From Methanomassiliicoccales archaeon UBA280 (lineage in GTDB: Archaea; Thermoplasmatota; Thermoplasmata; SG8-5), in the NCBI GenBank assembly GCA_002499085.1, contig DAKD01000018.1:20573-30937 (forward strand): 10,365 nt of DNA, in the 5' to 3' direction. The position numbers and the translations under genes are program-made. The notes under the pieces were generated by a model, which did not search any database, was not told the origin of the DNA, and saw only the letters and a list, made by a program, of their open reading frames with translations. Below, piece by piece: positions 1-6,130 of this stretch. Each line of letters opens with the position of its first letter. The first letter of the stretch is position 1.

Positions 1-36
1 TGCCGCCAAATACTTTCACTTACCCCTCATTCTCCC

Positions 37-60
37 TTTTATAGTGCCAACAACTAAATA
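37..60 (+). promoter_or_regulatory. Possible TATA element(s) upstream of the RhuM gene
   Basis: TTTTATAG at 37-44 and CTAAATA at 54-60 resemble archaeal TATA boxes. Transcription would begin near 65-85, leaving a 5' leader of roughly 50-70 bases, unlike the leaderless layout of several other genes here. No T-rich terminator or gene end is visible in bases 1-36. The assignment rests on motif shape only. Confidence 0.3.
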
Positions 61-136
61 GGCTCGACGCAATGCGAGATTAGAACTTCCGGAGCAGAAT
101 GCTGTTTGGGGGCTTCCTTTGACAAATGACGCAGAT

Positions 137-1144
137 ATGGCCGATAGCAGGTCCGACTTCCTCCTGTACACCGATGCCGGAGGCAGTGTCAGGATAGATG
201 TGATTCTGAAGGACGAGACAGTCTGGCTGACACAGAAGGCAATGGCCGAACTGTTCGGTGTCAACGTACCCGCAATAAGCAAGCATCTGGCCAACATATA
301 TGAAACCGCTGAACTGAACAGGGAGGCAACCGTTTCCGTTTTGGAAACAGTTCAAAAAGAAGGGGTCCGGAAGGTCGCGAGGAACATGGAATTCTACAAT
401 CTGGATGCCATCATCGCAGTCGGATATCGCGTGAATTCCCACAGGGCCACTCAGTTCCGCATCTGGGCGACCGGAAAGTTGAGGGAGTTCATAATCAAGG
501 GTTTCGTGCTGGACGACGAAAGGCTCAAGCAGGGCGGCAATGCCTTCGGAAAGGATTATTTCGGGGAACTCCTGGAGAGGATTCGGGAGATACGGGCCAG
601 CGAGCGCAGGTTCTATCAGAAGATCACGGACATCTACTCGCTAGCCACAGACTACGACAGGAACTCGCCTGTCACAAAGGAGTTCTTCGCAACTGTCCAG
701 AACAAGCTCCACTGGGCCATCGCCGGGAAGACTGCCGCCGAGATCATTTACGAATCCGCAGACGCGGAGAAACCTTCCATGGGCCTTACAAGCTGGAAAG
801 GCACCCCGGACGGAAAGATACTGAAATCGGACGTCTCGGTGGCTAAGAACTACCTGGACGAGGCACATATCAGGGAACTGAATCGTATCGTGTCCGCTTA
901 CCTGGACCTGGCAGAGAACCGCGCAGAAAGGTGCGTCATCACGACGATGGAAGAATGGGCCGAATTCCTGAACGGTTTTCTGGAGCTCTCGAACTACCCC
1001 ATCCTGAATGAGAGGGGCAAGGTGACCATGCTGGAAGCCAAGCTGAAGGCAGAACGGGAATATGACAGGTACCGTGTCGCACAGGACAGATATTACTTAT
1101 CGGATTTTGACCGGGAAGTAAAGCGCTTAGTTGGAAAGAAGTAG
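137..1144 (+). CDS. rhuM: RhuM family protein (virulence RhuM / PF13310-like)
   Basis: This is a 335-residue soluble protein of the RhuM family, named after a Salmonella pathogenicity-island gene. Its biochemical activity is not established, and homologues are often found in accessory or restriction-modification loci. Visible family signatures are a helix-turn-helix-like N-terminus containing VWLTQKAMAELFG (residues 29-41), the core HRATQFRIWAT (102-112) followed by LREFIIKGFVLDDERLK (115-131), a helical FGKDYFGELLERIREIRASE stretch (137-156), and a C-terminal NERGKVTMLEAKLKAE helix (291-306). There is no signal peptide or membrane segment. The ATG at 137 is chosen because family members usually begin a few residues before the D-F-L-L-Y segment. 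An in-frame TTG at 119, six codons upstream, is the alternative, and the frame stays open back to a TAG at 59. Neither start has a strong Shine-Dalgarno. The gene ends with TAG and appears full length. It sits at the head of a same-strand defence-like block. Family assignment is confident; any defence role is inferred from context. Confidence 0.9.
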   Translation: MADSRSDFLLYTDAGGSVRIDVILKDETVWLTQKAMAELFGVNVPAISKHLANIYETAELNREATVSVLETVQKEGVRKVARNMEFYNLDAIIAVGYRVNSHRATQFRIWATGKLREFIIKGFVLDDERLKQGGNAFGKDYFGELLERIREIRASERRFYQKITDIYSLATDYDRNSPVTKEFFATVQNKLHWAIAGKTAAEIIYESADAEKPSMGLTSWKGTPDGKILKSDVSVAKNYLDEAHIRELNRIVSAYLDLAENRAERCVITTMEEWAEFLNGFLELSNYPILNERGKVTMLEAKLKAEREYDRYRVAQDRYYLSDFDREVKRLVGKK

Positions 1145-1225
1145 AGCGGCGAGTGAGGAGGCCTGGCCGGGGAGTCCGTGACGTGCCCCCGCCGCACCCA
1201 TCGCCCCAACGTCCCGCAGGACTTG

Positions 1226-1266
1226 GGATGGAGATGAAAACCGCTGTTCGGATGGAGATGAAAACC
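1226..1266 (+). repeat. Two-copy direct repeat in the RhuM-DUF2779 intergenic region
   Basis: GGATGGAGATGAAAACC occurs exactly twice, at 1226-1242 and 1250-1266, with a 24-base period and unrelated 7-base fillers. It lies in the 163-base gap between the RhuM gene and the DUF2779 gene, ending 14 bases before the TATA-like element. The rest of the gap (1145-1225) is GC-rich, with a weak CGGGG...CCCCG inverted repeat and no T-tract or credible gene. The repeat could be a paired protein-binding site upstream of the promoter or a small tandem duplication. Only two copies exist, so it is not a CRISPR. Confidence 0.75.
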
Positions 1267-1279
1267 CGCAGCCAAAGTC

Positions 1280-1287
1280 AATATATC
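1280..1287 (+). promoter_or_regulatory. TATA-box promoter, leaderless type, for the DUF2779 gene
   Basis: AATATATC ends 21 bases before the ATG at 1308, so the box spans roughly -28 to -21 relative to the start codon. There is no Shine-Dalgarno before that ATG. This is the geometry of an archaeal leaderless transcript, with transcription starting at or next to the start codon. The box stands out in an otherwise GC-rich gap. Confidence 0.6.
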
Positions 1288-1307
1288 CCGACCACGTTAC
1301 ACAGCCC

Positions 1308-2756
1308 ATGCCCCCCGCAGCCCGGCTCAGCAAGTCCAGCTACCTCGCAGGCCTCCAGTGCCCCCTCCTGCTCTACCGCATGGTCCGCGGTCCCGAACTT
1401 CCCGAGCCCGACAGATTCACCCAATACCAGCTGGACCAGGGCACGGCGGCAGGAAAGCTCGCTGCAGAACAGTACGGCCCCGGCACACAGATCCCCGCCT
1501 TCCCGCTCGAAGAGGCCCTGGAGAAGACCAGGAAGGCCCTGGAGGAAGGCCGCGAACATATCTTCGAAGCCGCATTCAGCTTCCAGGACATACATGTCAA
1601 GGCGGACATCCTTGTCAGCCGCGGGGACGGCCACGCAGACATCATAGAAGTCAAATCCTCCACCAAGGTCAAGGACCGGCATATAGACGACCTCGCTATC
1701 CAGCGCTTCGTCCTGGAAGGCAACGGCCTGACAGTGGATTCGGCCTTCGTGCTGCACATGAACCCGGATTACGTGCATCCCGGCGATTCGCTGTTTCTCC
1801 TGTCGGACCAGACCCGGGCAGCGGATTCCAGGATGGGAAACATCCCCGAGAACCTGCGGGCCATGAGGAAGGTCCTGAGGGCCCCCGAGCCGCCTGACAC
1901 GGACATAGGCCCCCATTGCGGGAAGCCGGACGAATGCCCACTGAAAGGGGAGTGCTGGAAGCATGTCCCGAAGATTTCCGTATTCAGCATCCCGAACATC
2001 AGGTCCGAGAAATGGGATTTCTACAGGCAGGGCCTAGTAGGCATAGACCAGCTGCCCGACTGGTTCAAGGGCAAGCCTTACCAGAAGCCGTTCCTCGATT
2101 CCTGCAGATCCGGAAAGCCGGTGATTGACAGAACCGGACTGGGGAGCATGATGGCAGAACTGAAGGAGCCGCTGCATTTCATGGACTTCGAGACGCTGAT
2201 GCTCGCGGTTCCAGTGCACCCGGGCACGAGGCCCTGGCAGCAGATCACTGTCCAGTGGTCCGTCCACACCCTGAAGGAAGGGAAGCTCGGGCACAGGGAG
2301 TTCATACATGATTCCGCGACAGACCCGAGGATTCAGTTCATCGAGTCCCTCCTGGAGGCGCTCGGCGACACAGGCTCGGTAATAGTCTACAGCGCGCCGT
2401 TCGAGAAGGGCAGGCTGGAGGAGATAGCGGAGGCATTCCCGCAATACAGGGACAGGATAGACAGAGTGATTGCCAGGGTCTGGGACCAGCTGCTCGTGTT
2501 CAAGAACCATTACTGCGACTCGGGGTTCTGCGGGAGCAACAGCCTCAAGAACGTGCTCCCGGTCATGGTCCCGGAGCTTTCCTACGCGACATTGGACGTG
2601 CAGGAGGGCGGCACTGCCATGGCCGAGTATGCGAGGATGATATCGCTGCCCGGGGGCGGGGAAAAGGAGAAAATAAAGAAGAATCTTCTGGAATACTGCA
2701 AACTGGACACGCTGGCGATGGTGGAGATACATAAAGTTTTAAGTGGTATTGAGTGA
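1308..2756 (+). CDS. DUF2779 protein: Cas4/RecB-like nuclease fused to DEDD-type exonuclease domain
   Basis: This is a 482-residue predicted two-domain nuclease. The N-terminal half resembles Cas4/RecB-family PD-(D/E)XK nucleases: an opening LSKSSYLAGLQCP (residues 7-19), the catalytic-type D100 in VKADILV, E114 and K116 in IIEVKSS, and Q132 in the following helix. Four cysteines (C18, C204, C210, C216) have the one-plus-three layout that holds an iron-sulfur cluster in Cas4 and AddB-type nucleases. The C-terminal half carries DnaQ/RNase H-like exonuclease signatures: HFMDFET (D293, E295), a middle IVYSAPFEKGRLEEI segment (359-373) and YCKLDTLAMVEI (463-474, D467). No signal peptide or membrane segment is present. 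The protein is cytosolic and probably acts on DNA or RNA ends; the true substrate is unknown for DUF2779. The start fits a TATA-like box 21-28 bases upstream and the family's usual N-terminus. It lies between the RhuM gene and an AbiE pair, which suggests defence or repair. Family assignment is confident; the catalytic reading is inferred from motifs. Confidence 0.9.
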   Translation: MPPAARLSKSSYLAGLQCPLLLYRMVRGPELPEPDRFTQYQLDQGTAAGKLAAEQYGPGTQIPAFPLEEALEKTRKALEEGREHIFEAAFSFQDIHVKADILVSRGDGHADIIEVKSSTKVKDRHIDDLAIQRFVLEGNGLTVDSAFVLHMNPDYVHPGDSLFLLSDQTRAADSRMGNIPENLRAMRKVLRAPEPPDTDIGPHCGKPDECPLKGECWKHVPKISVFSIPNIRSEKWDFYRQGLVGIDQLPDWFKGKPYQKPFLDSCRSGKPVIDRTGLGSMMAELKEPLHFMDFETLMLAVPVHPGTRPWQQITVQWSVHTLKEGKLGHREFIHDSATDPRIQFIESLLEALGDTGSVIVYSAPFEKGRLEEIAEAFPQYRDRIDRVIARVWDQLLVFKNHYCDSGFCGSNSLKNVLPVMVPELSYATLDVQEGGTAMAEYARMISLPGGGEKEKIKKNLLEYCKLDTLAMVEIHKVLSGIE

Positions 2757-2796
2757 GAGGCTGACATGGCCGGAATTTCTTACAAACAGCCGAAAA

Positions 2797-2816
2797 GGTT
2801 ATCTATTAGTATAACT
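2797..2816 (+). promoter_or_regulatory. abiE promoter with overlapping inverted repeat (possible AbiEi operator)
   Basis: GTATAACT at 2809-2816 lies about 20-26 bases before the abiEi ATG, which has no Shine-Dalgarno, so a leaderless transcript is likely. An imperfect inverted repeat, GTTAT at 2798-2802 and ATAAC at 2811-2815 with an 8-base spacer, overlaps the box. AbiEi antitoxins are known to repress their own promoters by binding inverted repeats; applying that here is inference. The 78-base gap after the DUF2779 gene holds nothing else recognisable. Confidence 0.5.
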
Positions 2817-2834
2817 TAATGCCTTTTTGCTAAG

Positions 2835-3479
2835 ATGAAAGAGAAAGACTTGCTTGAATTTGCGGAGCGGGTGCCAGTGTTCACGACCAGGCAGGTCGCG
2901 GCCGCTGTCGGAGACATGAATTACTCAAAGGTCTCTCTCAGCAAATTGGCCAATAAGGGCCGGATAAGGCGGCTGAAGCGGGGATATTACACGGTCCATG
3001 AGGACCCCGTGATCTACGCCAGCCACATCTATCACCCGTCCTACATCTCGCTCTGGTATGCATTCCAGCATCACGGGGCCACGACCCAGCTTCCGGCAAG
3101 GATCGAAGTGATGGCCAGGAAGAATGAAACCATTGAGAACATCGACATGATCAGGTCAGACAACATCTGGGGATACAGGCCGATCAATTACAGCGGGTTC
3201 AGAGTTTTCATTGCAGACCTCGAGAAGGCCGTGATCGATGCTGTCGAAACCGAAAAAATACCCGTGGACGAGGTCATGAACGCGGTGCAGAAATGCAACA
3301 TCGCCATGTTGGAGCGGTACTCGCTCAGGATGCCCGCAAGCACAGTCAAGAAGATCGGATACGTGGCTGAAACTGCGGGCCGTCCGATGGAAAAGCTCTT
3401 CGAGAGGATTAGGGGGGATCGGAACTATACCAGGTACTACGCCGCTGAAAAGGGCAACAGGTGGAGAGTGAAAGTATGA
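2835..3479 (+). CDS. abiEi: AbiEi-family antitoxin / transcriptional regulator
   Basis: This is a 214-residue antitoxin of an AbiE-type (type IV) toxin-antitoxin system. In this family the antitoxin does not bind the toxin; it counters the toxin's effect and represses the operon. The N-terminus (about residues 4-53) is a winged helix-turn-helix: F-T-T-R-Q-V, then SLSKLANKGRIRRLKRGYYTV (34-54), the usual wing and basic linker. The central and C-terminal AbiEi domain shows HPSYISLWYAFQHHG (67-81), a beta-rich stretch around GYRPINYSGFRVF (113-125), and the conserved ADLEKAVIDAV (127-137). No membrane segment is present. The ATG start has no Shine-Dalgarno but has a TATA-like element at the leaderless distance. 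The stop codon overlaps the next start (ATGA), so the two genes are co-transcribed and probably translationally coupled. Length is normal for archaeal AbiEi. The main uncertainty is whether the pair is active. Confidence 0.9.
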   Translation: MKEKDLLEFAERVPVFTTRQVAAAVGDMNYSKVSLSKLANKGRIRRLKRGYYTVHEDPVIYASHIYHPSYISLWYAFQHHGATTQLPARIEVMARKNETIENIDMIRSDNIWGYRPINYSGFRVFIADLEKAVIDAVETEKIPVDEVMNAVQKCNIAMLERYSLRMPASTVKKIGYVAETAGRPMEKLFERIRGDRNYTRYYAAEKGNRWRVKV

Positions 3480-4213
3480 TAGACATTCAGGAACTGCGGA
3501 AGGTGGCCAGGACCAAGGGGATAAGCAACATGGGCTATGCCGAGAAGGACTATTTCCAGGAGATCCTGCTGCTCGGGGTCTCGAGAGAGGCCCCGGACCT
3601 TGTGTTCAAAGGTGGGACTGCGCTGTACAAGCTCCACGGCCTGGACAGGTTCTCCGAGGATCTGGATTTCACAGGAGCGATCAATGAGAAGCAGATAAAA
3701 TCGCTTGCAGGGTATCTGAGCGATTTCGGGTATCCGACAGAGGCAGTGAAGAACAGGCCCAAGACAGGCATTCTGCTCACATTCGTCTCCGAGGGATTCC
3801 TGTACCGGGGGACGCCGGAGAGCAGGGCGCGGGTCCGGATGGACGTGAGCGAGGGCGATATTCTGATGGAGCCGGAGTGGAGGCAGATGTTTCCCCTGTA
3901 TCCTGACATACCGTCCTTCAGGGTGAAGGCCATGGCACTGCCGGAAGTCCTCGGGGAAAAGGTCCGGGCGCTCGCTGTCCGGAAGAAGGCGAGGGACGCC
4001 TACGATACCTGGTTCCTGGTCAACAAAGGCGTGGCATTCGACATGAACCTGGCCCGGAGGAAGCTGGACATGTACGGAATGAAACTCGGCAGGAAACTGT
4101 TGGCCGGCGCGCTGAAAGAGGTCGAGAGGGTCTGGGACAGGGAGCTGAGGGTTCTGATGGCGCCGGTGCCAGATTTTGAGGATGTGCGGAAAACAATAAT
4201 GGCTCTGGCATAG
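3476..4213 (+). CDS. abiEii: AbiEii-family nucleotidyltransferase toxin
   Basis: This is a 245-residue nucleotidyltransferase of the AbiEii/MenT-like group (DNA polymerase beta fold), the toxin partner of the upstream AbiEi. Family toxins transfer nucleotides to RNA targets such as tRNA ends; the target here is unknown. The motifs are complete. VFKGGTALYKLHGLDRFSED (43-62) has K45-G46-G47-T48 and is followed by metal-binding D62-x-D64. A third acidic position is plausible at D123 in RVRMDVS. LGEKVRALAVRKKARDAYD (159-177) carries the conserved K162, R164, R173, D174 and D177. It therefore looks catalytically intact. The ATG at 3476 is preferred because it overlaps the abiEi stop as ATGA and has GGTGGAG 9 bases upstream; an in-frame GTG at 3461 would lie inside that ribosome-binding site. 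No membrane segment is present. The gene is convergent with the next gene, 79 bases away. Confidence 0.92.
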   Translation: MIDIQELRKVARTKGISNMGYAEKDYFQEILLLGVSREAPDLVFKGGTALYKLHGLDRFSEDLDFTGAINEKQIKSLAGYLSDFGYPTEAVKNRPKTGILLTFVSEGFLYRGTPESRARVRMDVSEGDILMEPEWRQMFPLYPDIPSFRVKAMALPEVLGEKVRALAVRKKARDAYDTWFLVNKGVAFDMNLARRKLDMYGMKLGRKLLAGALKEVERVWDRELRVLMAPVPDFEDVRKTIMALA

Positions 4214-4256
4214 GCGGCGTTTCGATCGGGTGGCTGCGGGATGGGTGCGATAGAGT

Positions 4257-4290
4257 GCAGGCCTGCTACAACGGACGGGGCGGAACCCCG
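4257..4290. other. Convergent intergenic region with palindrome and short hairpin
   Basis: Between the convergent ends of abiEii and the zinc-ribbon gene are a perfect 10-base palindrome GCAGGCCTGC (4257-4266) and a 5-bp hairpin CGGGG-CGGAA-CCCCG (4276-4290). Neither is followed by a T-tract in either direction, so a terminator role is weakly supported. No gene is seen in the gap. Confidence 0.3.
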
Positions 4291-4292
4291 CT

Positions 4293-4658
4293 TCACACCT
4301 GCTCGAACTTCACAGTGCTCGGCTCCTCTGGCTCATCGGTGTCTCCGAGCGGCTTGCCGCAGAACCTGCAGAATCTGTCCTCGGCATATACCGGGCCGGC
4401 ATCGCACTGGTCGCAGACATCGCCTTCGTCTTCGTTGAACGGGGCAGGCATACTGACCGAAGAGCCGTGGATTTCCAGGGCTGCCAGGGCCGCCAAGAGT
4501 ATGATGAGCACGAACAGCAGGCCTGCGAGCGCGTTGGAGACAAATTCGTTCCCGCCGCGGCTTGCTGTCTCGATGCTGAGAGGCTGGAATATCAAGAACA
4601 GAAGCACTGCAAGCGCAAAGAATGCCGCTCCGAACCAAACACTTCCCTGTCTCTTCAT
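4293..4658 (-). CDS. Small membrane protein with C-terminal zinc ribbon
   Basis: This 121-residue protein is not assignable to a named family. It has two hydrophobic segments, about residues 7-24 and 43-63, joined by a short polar loop. An acidic linker (EDEGD) follows, then a zinc-ribbon-like C-X2-C-X11-C-X2-C (C82, C85, C97, C100) ending in FCRFCGKPLGD, typical of archaeal rubredoxin-like or zinc-ribbon tails. The tail is acidic. With two membrane spans, both the basic N-terminus (MKRQ) and the ribbon are probably cytosolic. Function is unknown; such proteins are common in Thermoplasmatota-like genomes. The ATG is supported by a TATA-like element centred 25 bases upstream on the minus strand and the lack of a Shine-Dalgarno. 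It is divergent from the LamG gene at 4796 and shares its upstream region. A plus-strand ORF over the same bases was rejected because it shows no domain logic. Confidence 0.8.
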   Translation of the reverse strand: MKRQGSVWFGAAFFALAVLLFLIFQPLSIETASRGGNEFVSNALAGLLFVLIILLAALAALEIHGSSVSMPAPFNEDEGDVCDQCDAGPVYAEDRFCRFCGKPLGDTDEPEEPSTVKFEQV

Positions 4659-4678
4659 GGCAGGGGAATCCCATCATG

Positions 4679-4687
4679 AATATTTAT
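4679..4687 (-). promoter_or_regulatory. TATA-box promoter for the zinc-ribbon membrane protein (leaderless type)
   Basis: On the minus strand the sequence reads ATAAATATT, centred about 25 bases before the ATG at 4658, with no Shine-Dalgarno in between. This matches the leaderless geometry seen at other genes in the window. Confidence 0.55.
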
Positions 4688-4693
4688 CTCTTA

Positions 4694-4712
4694 CCCGTTG
4701 GGTTTGAACGGG
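4694..4712. repeat. Inverted repeat between divergent promoters (possible shared operator)
   Basis: CCCGTT (4694-4699) and AACGGG (4707-4712) are perfect reverse complements separated by the 7-base spacer GGGTTTG. The repeat sits almost midway between the minus-strand TATA-like box (centre 4683) and the plus-strand one (centre about 4728). A dimeric regulator bound here could control both genes. It superficially resembles a tRNA T-arm but nothing else of a tRNA is present. Confidence 0.45.
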
Positions 4713-4723
4713 CCTCTCCCGGA

Positions 4724-4732
4724 AATATTTTA
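4724..4732 (+). promoter_or_regulatory. TATA-like box for the LamG/fn3 surface protein
   Basis: AATATTTTA at 4724-4732 predicts transcription starting near 4750-4758, giving a leader of about 40 bases. Unlike its neighbours this gene also has a good Shine-Dalgarno, GGAGAGG at 4783-4789, 6 bases before the ATG at 4796. Confidence 0.5.
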
Positions 4733-4795
4733 GTACCGATGCCCCATACCCTGTCAGGATAGGCTGGACCGACAAGGCATTTGGAGAGGCTTGGC

Positions 4796-6022
4796 ATGGA
4801 AAAAATCAGGAAATTCTGGGCATGTGTTCTGGCAGTGTCGATTCTGGGAGCGTCGCTCGCGATGCTGCTCCCGCAGCCGGTTGAGGGCCAGACATCCTCC
4901 GGCCTGGTCGCCTACTGGGACTTCGACGAAGGCTCAGGAACCGTTCTCCATGACAGAAGCGGGAACGGGAACGACGGGGCAGTCAGCGGTGCGACATGGG
5001 CTAGCGGCATATCGGGCGGCGGGCTGAGCCTGGACGGGATTGATGACTATGTCAGCGTGCCTGACAGTTCTGAATTAAGGACATTCAGCCAGATGACGCT
5101 GTCCTGTTGGATCAATGTCAATGAGATAACATATACAAACGGCCACGGAGAGATGATAGTCGGTAAAGGGAAACATACGCCCAGCAACATATACGCACTC
5201 TGGGTCGCGGATGACATCGTTGCGGGCAAGGTGTGCTTTTCCTATACAATGATCTACTCGGACACGTCCAGCAAGACAGTGAGCTCCGGTTATGCTTACA
5301 ATAAAAACACATGGTACCATGTGATGGGCACATACGACGGAAGTTCCATGAAATTATACGTCGACGGTGCGGTGGTCAACCAGACCGGCAACAGCCTGGG
5401 TGTGCCGTACAATACCGACACCATGTACATGGGGAAACACAATTGGGGTACTTCGTCCACGAGCTACCGGATACGTGGGACAATCGATGAAATAAAGATC
5501 TATGACAGGGCTCTGCTGCCTTCGGAAGTCACAACCGGCTATAGCGCAACTGCCCCGACCGTGCCGCTGAACATACAAGTCACTGCCGGTGACGGATATT
5601 GCCTGCTGAACTGGGAGCTGCCCGCATCGGACGGAGGCTCGGCCATCACCGGTTATAGGGTGTACAGGGGTTCATCCCCGGGCAGCGAAGTTTTGCTGCT
5701 CTCGGTCGGGAACGTCCTGCGATACAACGATACTACCGCAATTAACGGCCAGACATATTACTATTATGTTACCGCAATTAACAGCGCCGGAGAGAGCGCG
5801 TCGTCGGGCGAAGCCATAGCTCTGCCTGTTGCGCCCCCCGAATCCCAGGGCCCGTGGCTGTGGGTCCTGCTGATAATAATCGTTGCGGTTGTCTGCCTTG
5901 GCCTGGCTGCATTGTTGCGGAAGAAGAGGCCGAAGGAGCCGGAGCCGAAGCAGGTGATATTCAACATCATCTCGCCGGACGAGATGCCTATGGACAGGAA
6001 CGCCGGGAAGGGGCAGGAATGA
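4796..6022 (+). CDS. Cell-surface LamG + fibronectin type III protein with C-terminal membrane anchor
   Basis: This is a 408-residue predicted exported protein. The N-terminus is a signal peptide or anchor (about residues 5-31; the hydrophobic core VLAVSILGASLAMLL is followed by VEGQ). A LamG/concanavalin A-like domain spans about 36-247: GLVAYWDFDEGSG (36-48), DRSGNGNDG (53-61), LDGIDDYVSVPD (79-90), TWYHVMGTYDG (172-182) and IDEIKIYDRALLPSEV (230-245). A fibronectin type III domain follows at about 253-345, ending in YYYYVTAINSAGES (321-334). A single membrane helix lies at 353-374 with a KKRPK stop-transfer, then a tail of about 30 residues on the cytosolic side. LamG and fn3 domains typically bind glycans or proteins; no catalytic motif is seen, so an adhesive or surface-layer-associated role is inferred. 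The ATG at 4796 is chosen over an in-frame TTG at 4781 because GGAGAGG lies 6 bases upstream of it. It is a paralogue in domain style of the next gene. Confidence 0.88.
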   Translation: MEKIRKFWACVLAVSILGASLAMLLPQPVEGQTSSGLVAYWDFDEGSGTVLHDRSGNGNDGAVSGATWASGISGGGLSLDGIDDYVSVPDSSELRTFSQMTLSCWINVNEITYTNGHGEMIVGKGKHTPSNIYALWVADDIVAGKVCFSYTMIYSDTSSKTVSSGYAYNKNTWYHVMGTYDGSSMKLYVDGAVVNQTGNSLGVPYNTDTMYMGKHNWGTSSTSYRIRGTIDEIKIYDRALLPSEVTTGYSATAPTVPLNIQVTAGDGYCLLNWELPASDGGSAITGYRVYRGSSPGSEVLLLSVGNVLRYNDTTAINGQTYYYYVTAINSAGESASSGEAIALPVAPPESQGPWLWVLLIIIVAVVCLGLAALLRKKRPKEPEPKQVIFNIISPDEMPMDRNAGKGQE

Positions 6023-6057
6023 CTGCAAATTTTCGGTAATAATAAACTCCGTTGTAG

Positions 6058-6107
6058 AACCCGTAAAAGGGTTATGGAATTATTTATATCGCTGTGACCC
6101 TTTATAG
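6058..6107 (+). promoter_or_regulatory. Promoter region with small hairpin ahead of the long LamG gene
   Basis: A 5-bp inverted repeat AACCC/GGGTT with a 6-base loop (6058-6073) precedes two TATA-like elements, TTTATAT (6083-6089) and TTTATAG (6101-6107). The second lies 24-30 bases before the ATG at 6131, fitting a leaderless transcript from that codon. The first would start transcription near 6110 and include GGAG (6118-6121). The hairpin could be an operator or a weak terminator for the preceding gene; no T-tract follows it. Confidence 0.45.
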
Positions 6108-6130
6108 TTTGAGAATTGGAGATGAGAGAG

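Noticed and set aside
1226..1266. Possible CRISPR or C/D-box RNA
   Set aside because: There are only two repeat copies with 7-base fillers, and the motif lacks a proper C box (RUGAUGA) with a D box partner.
1153..1647. Plus-strand frame rich in Ser, Pro and Arg that includes the 24-base repeat
   Set aside because: It overlaps the DUF2779 start in another frame and has low-complexity composition typical of GC-rich out-of-frame reading.
1278..1964. Minus-strand open frame of 228 codons over the DUF2779 gene
   Set aside because: It is a shadow of the well-supported plus-strand nuclease and has no recognisable motif.
4255..4707. Plus-strand open frame of 150 codons opposite the zinc-ribbon membrane protein
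   Set aside because: It shows no domain or membrane pattern, while the minus strand has two membrane spans, a zinc ribbon and a TATA-like box at leaderless distance.
4694..4716. Hairpin resembling a tRNA T-arm (GGGTTTGAACGGG)
   Set aside because: No matching acceptor, D-arm or anticodon arm is present; the loop and stem registers do not fit a tRNA.
5734..5782. 13-base direct repeat TACCGCAATTAAC, 36 bases apart, in the fn3 domain
   Set aside because: Both copies encode T-A-I-N in adjacent fn3 strands; it is more likely chance or local slippage than a functional element.
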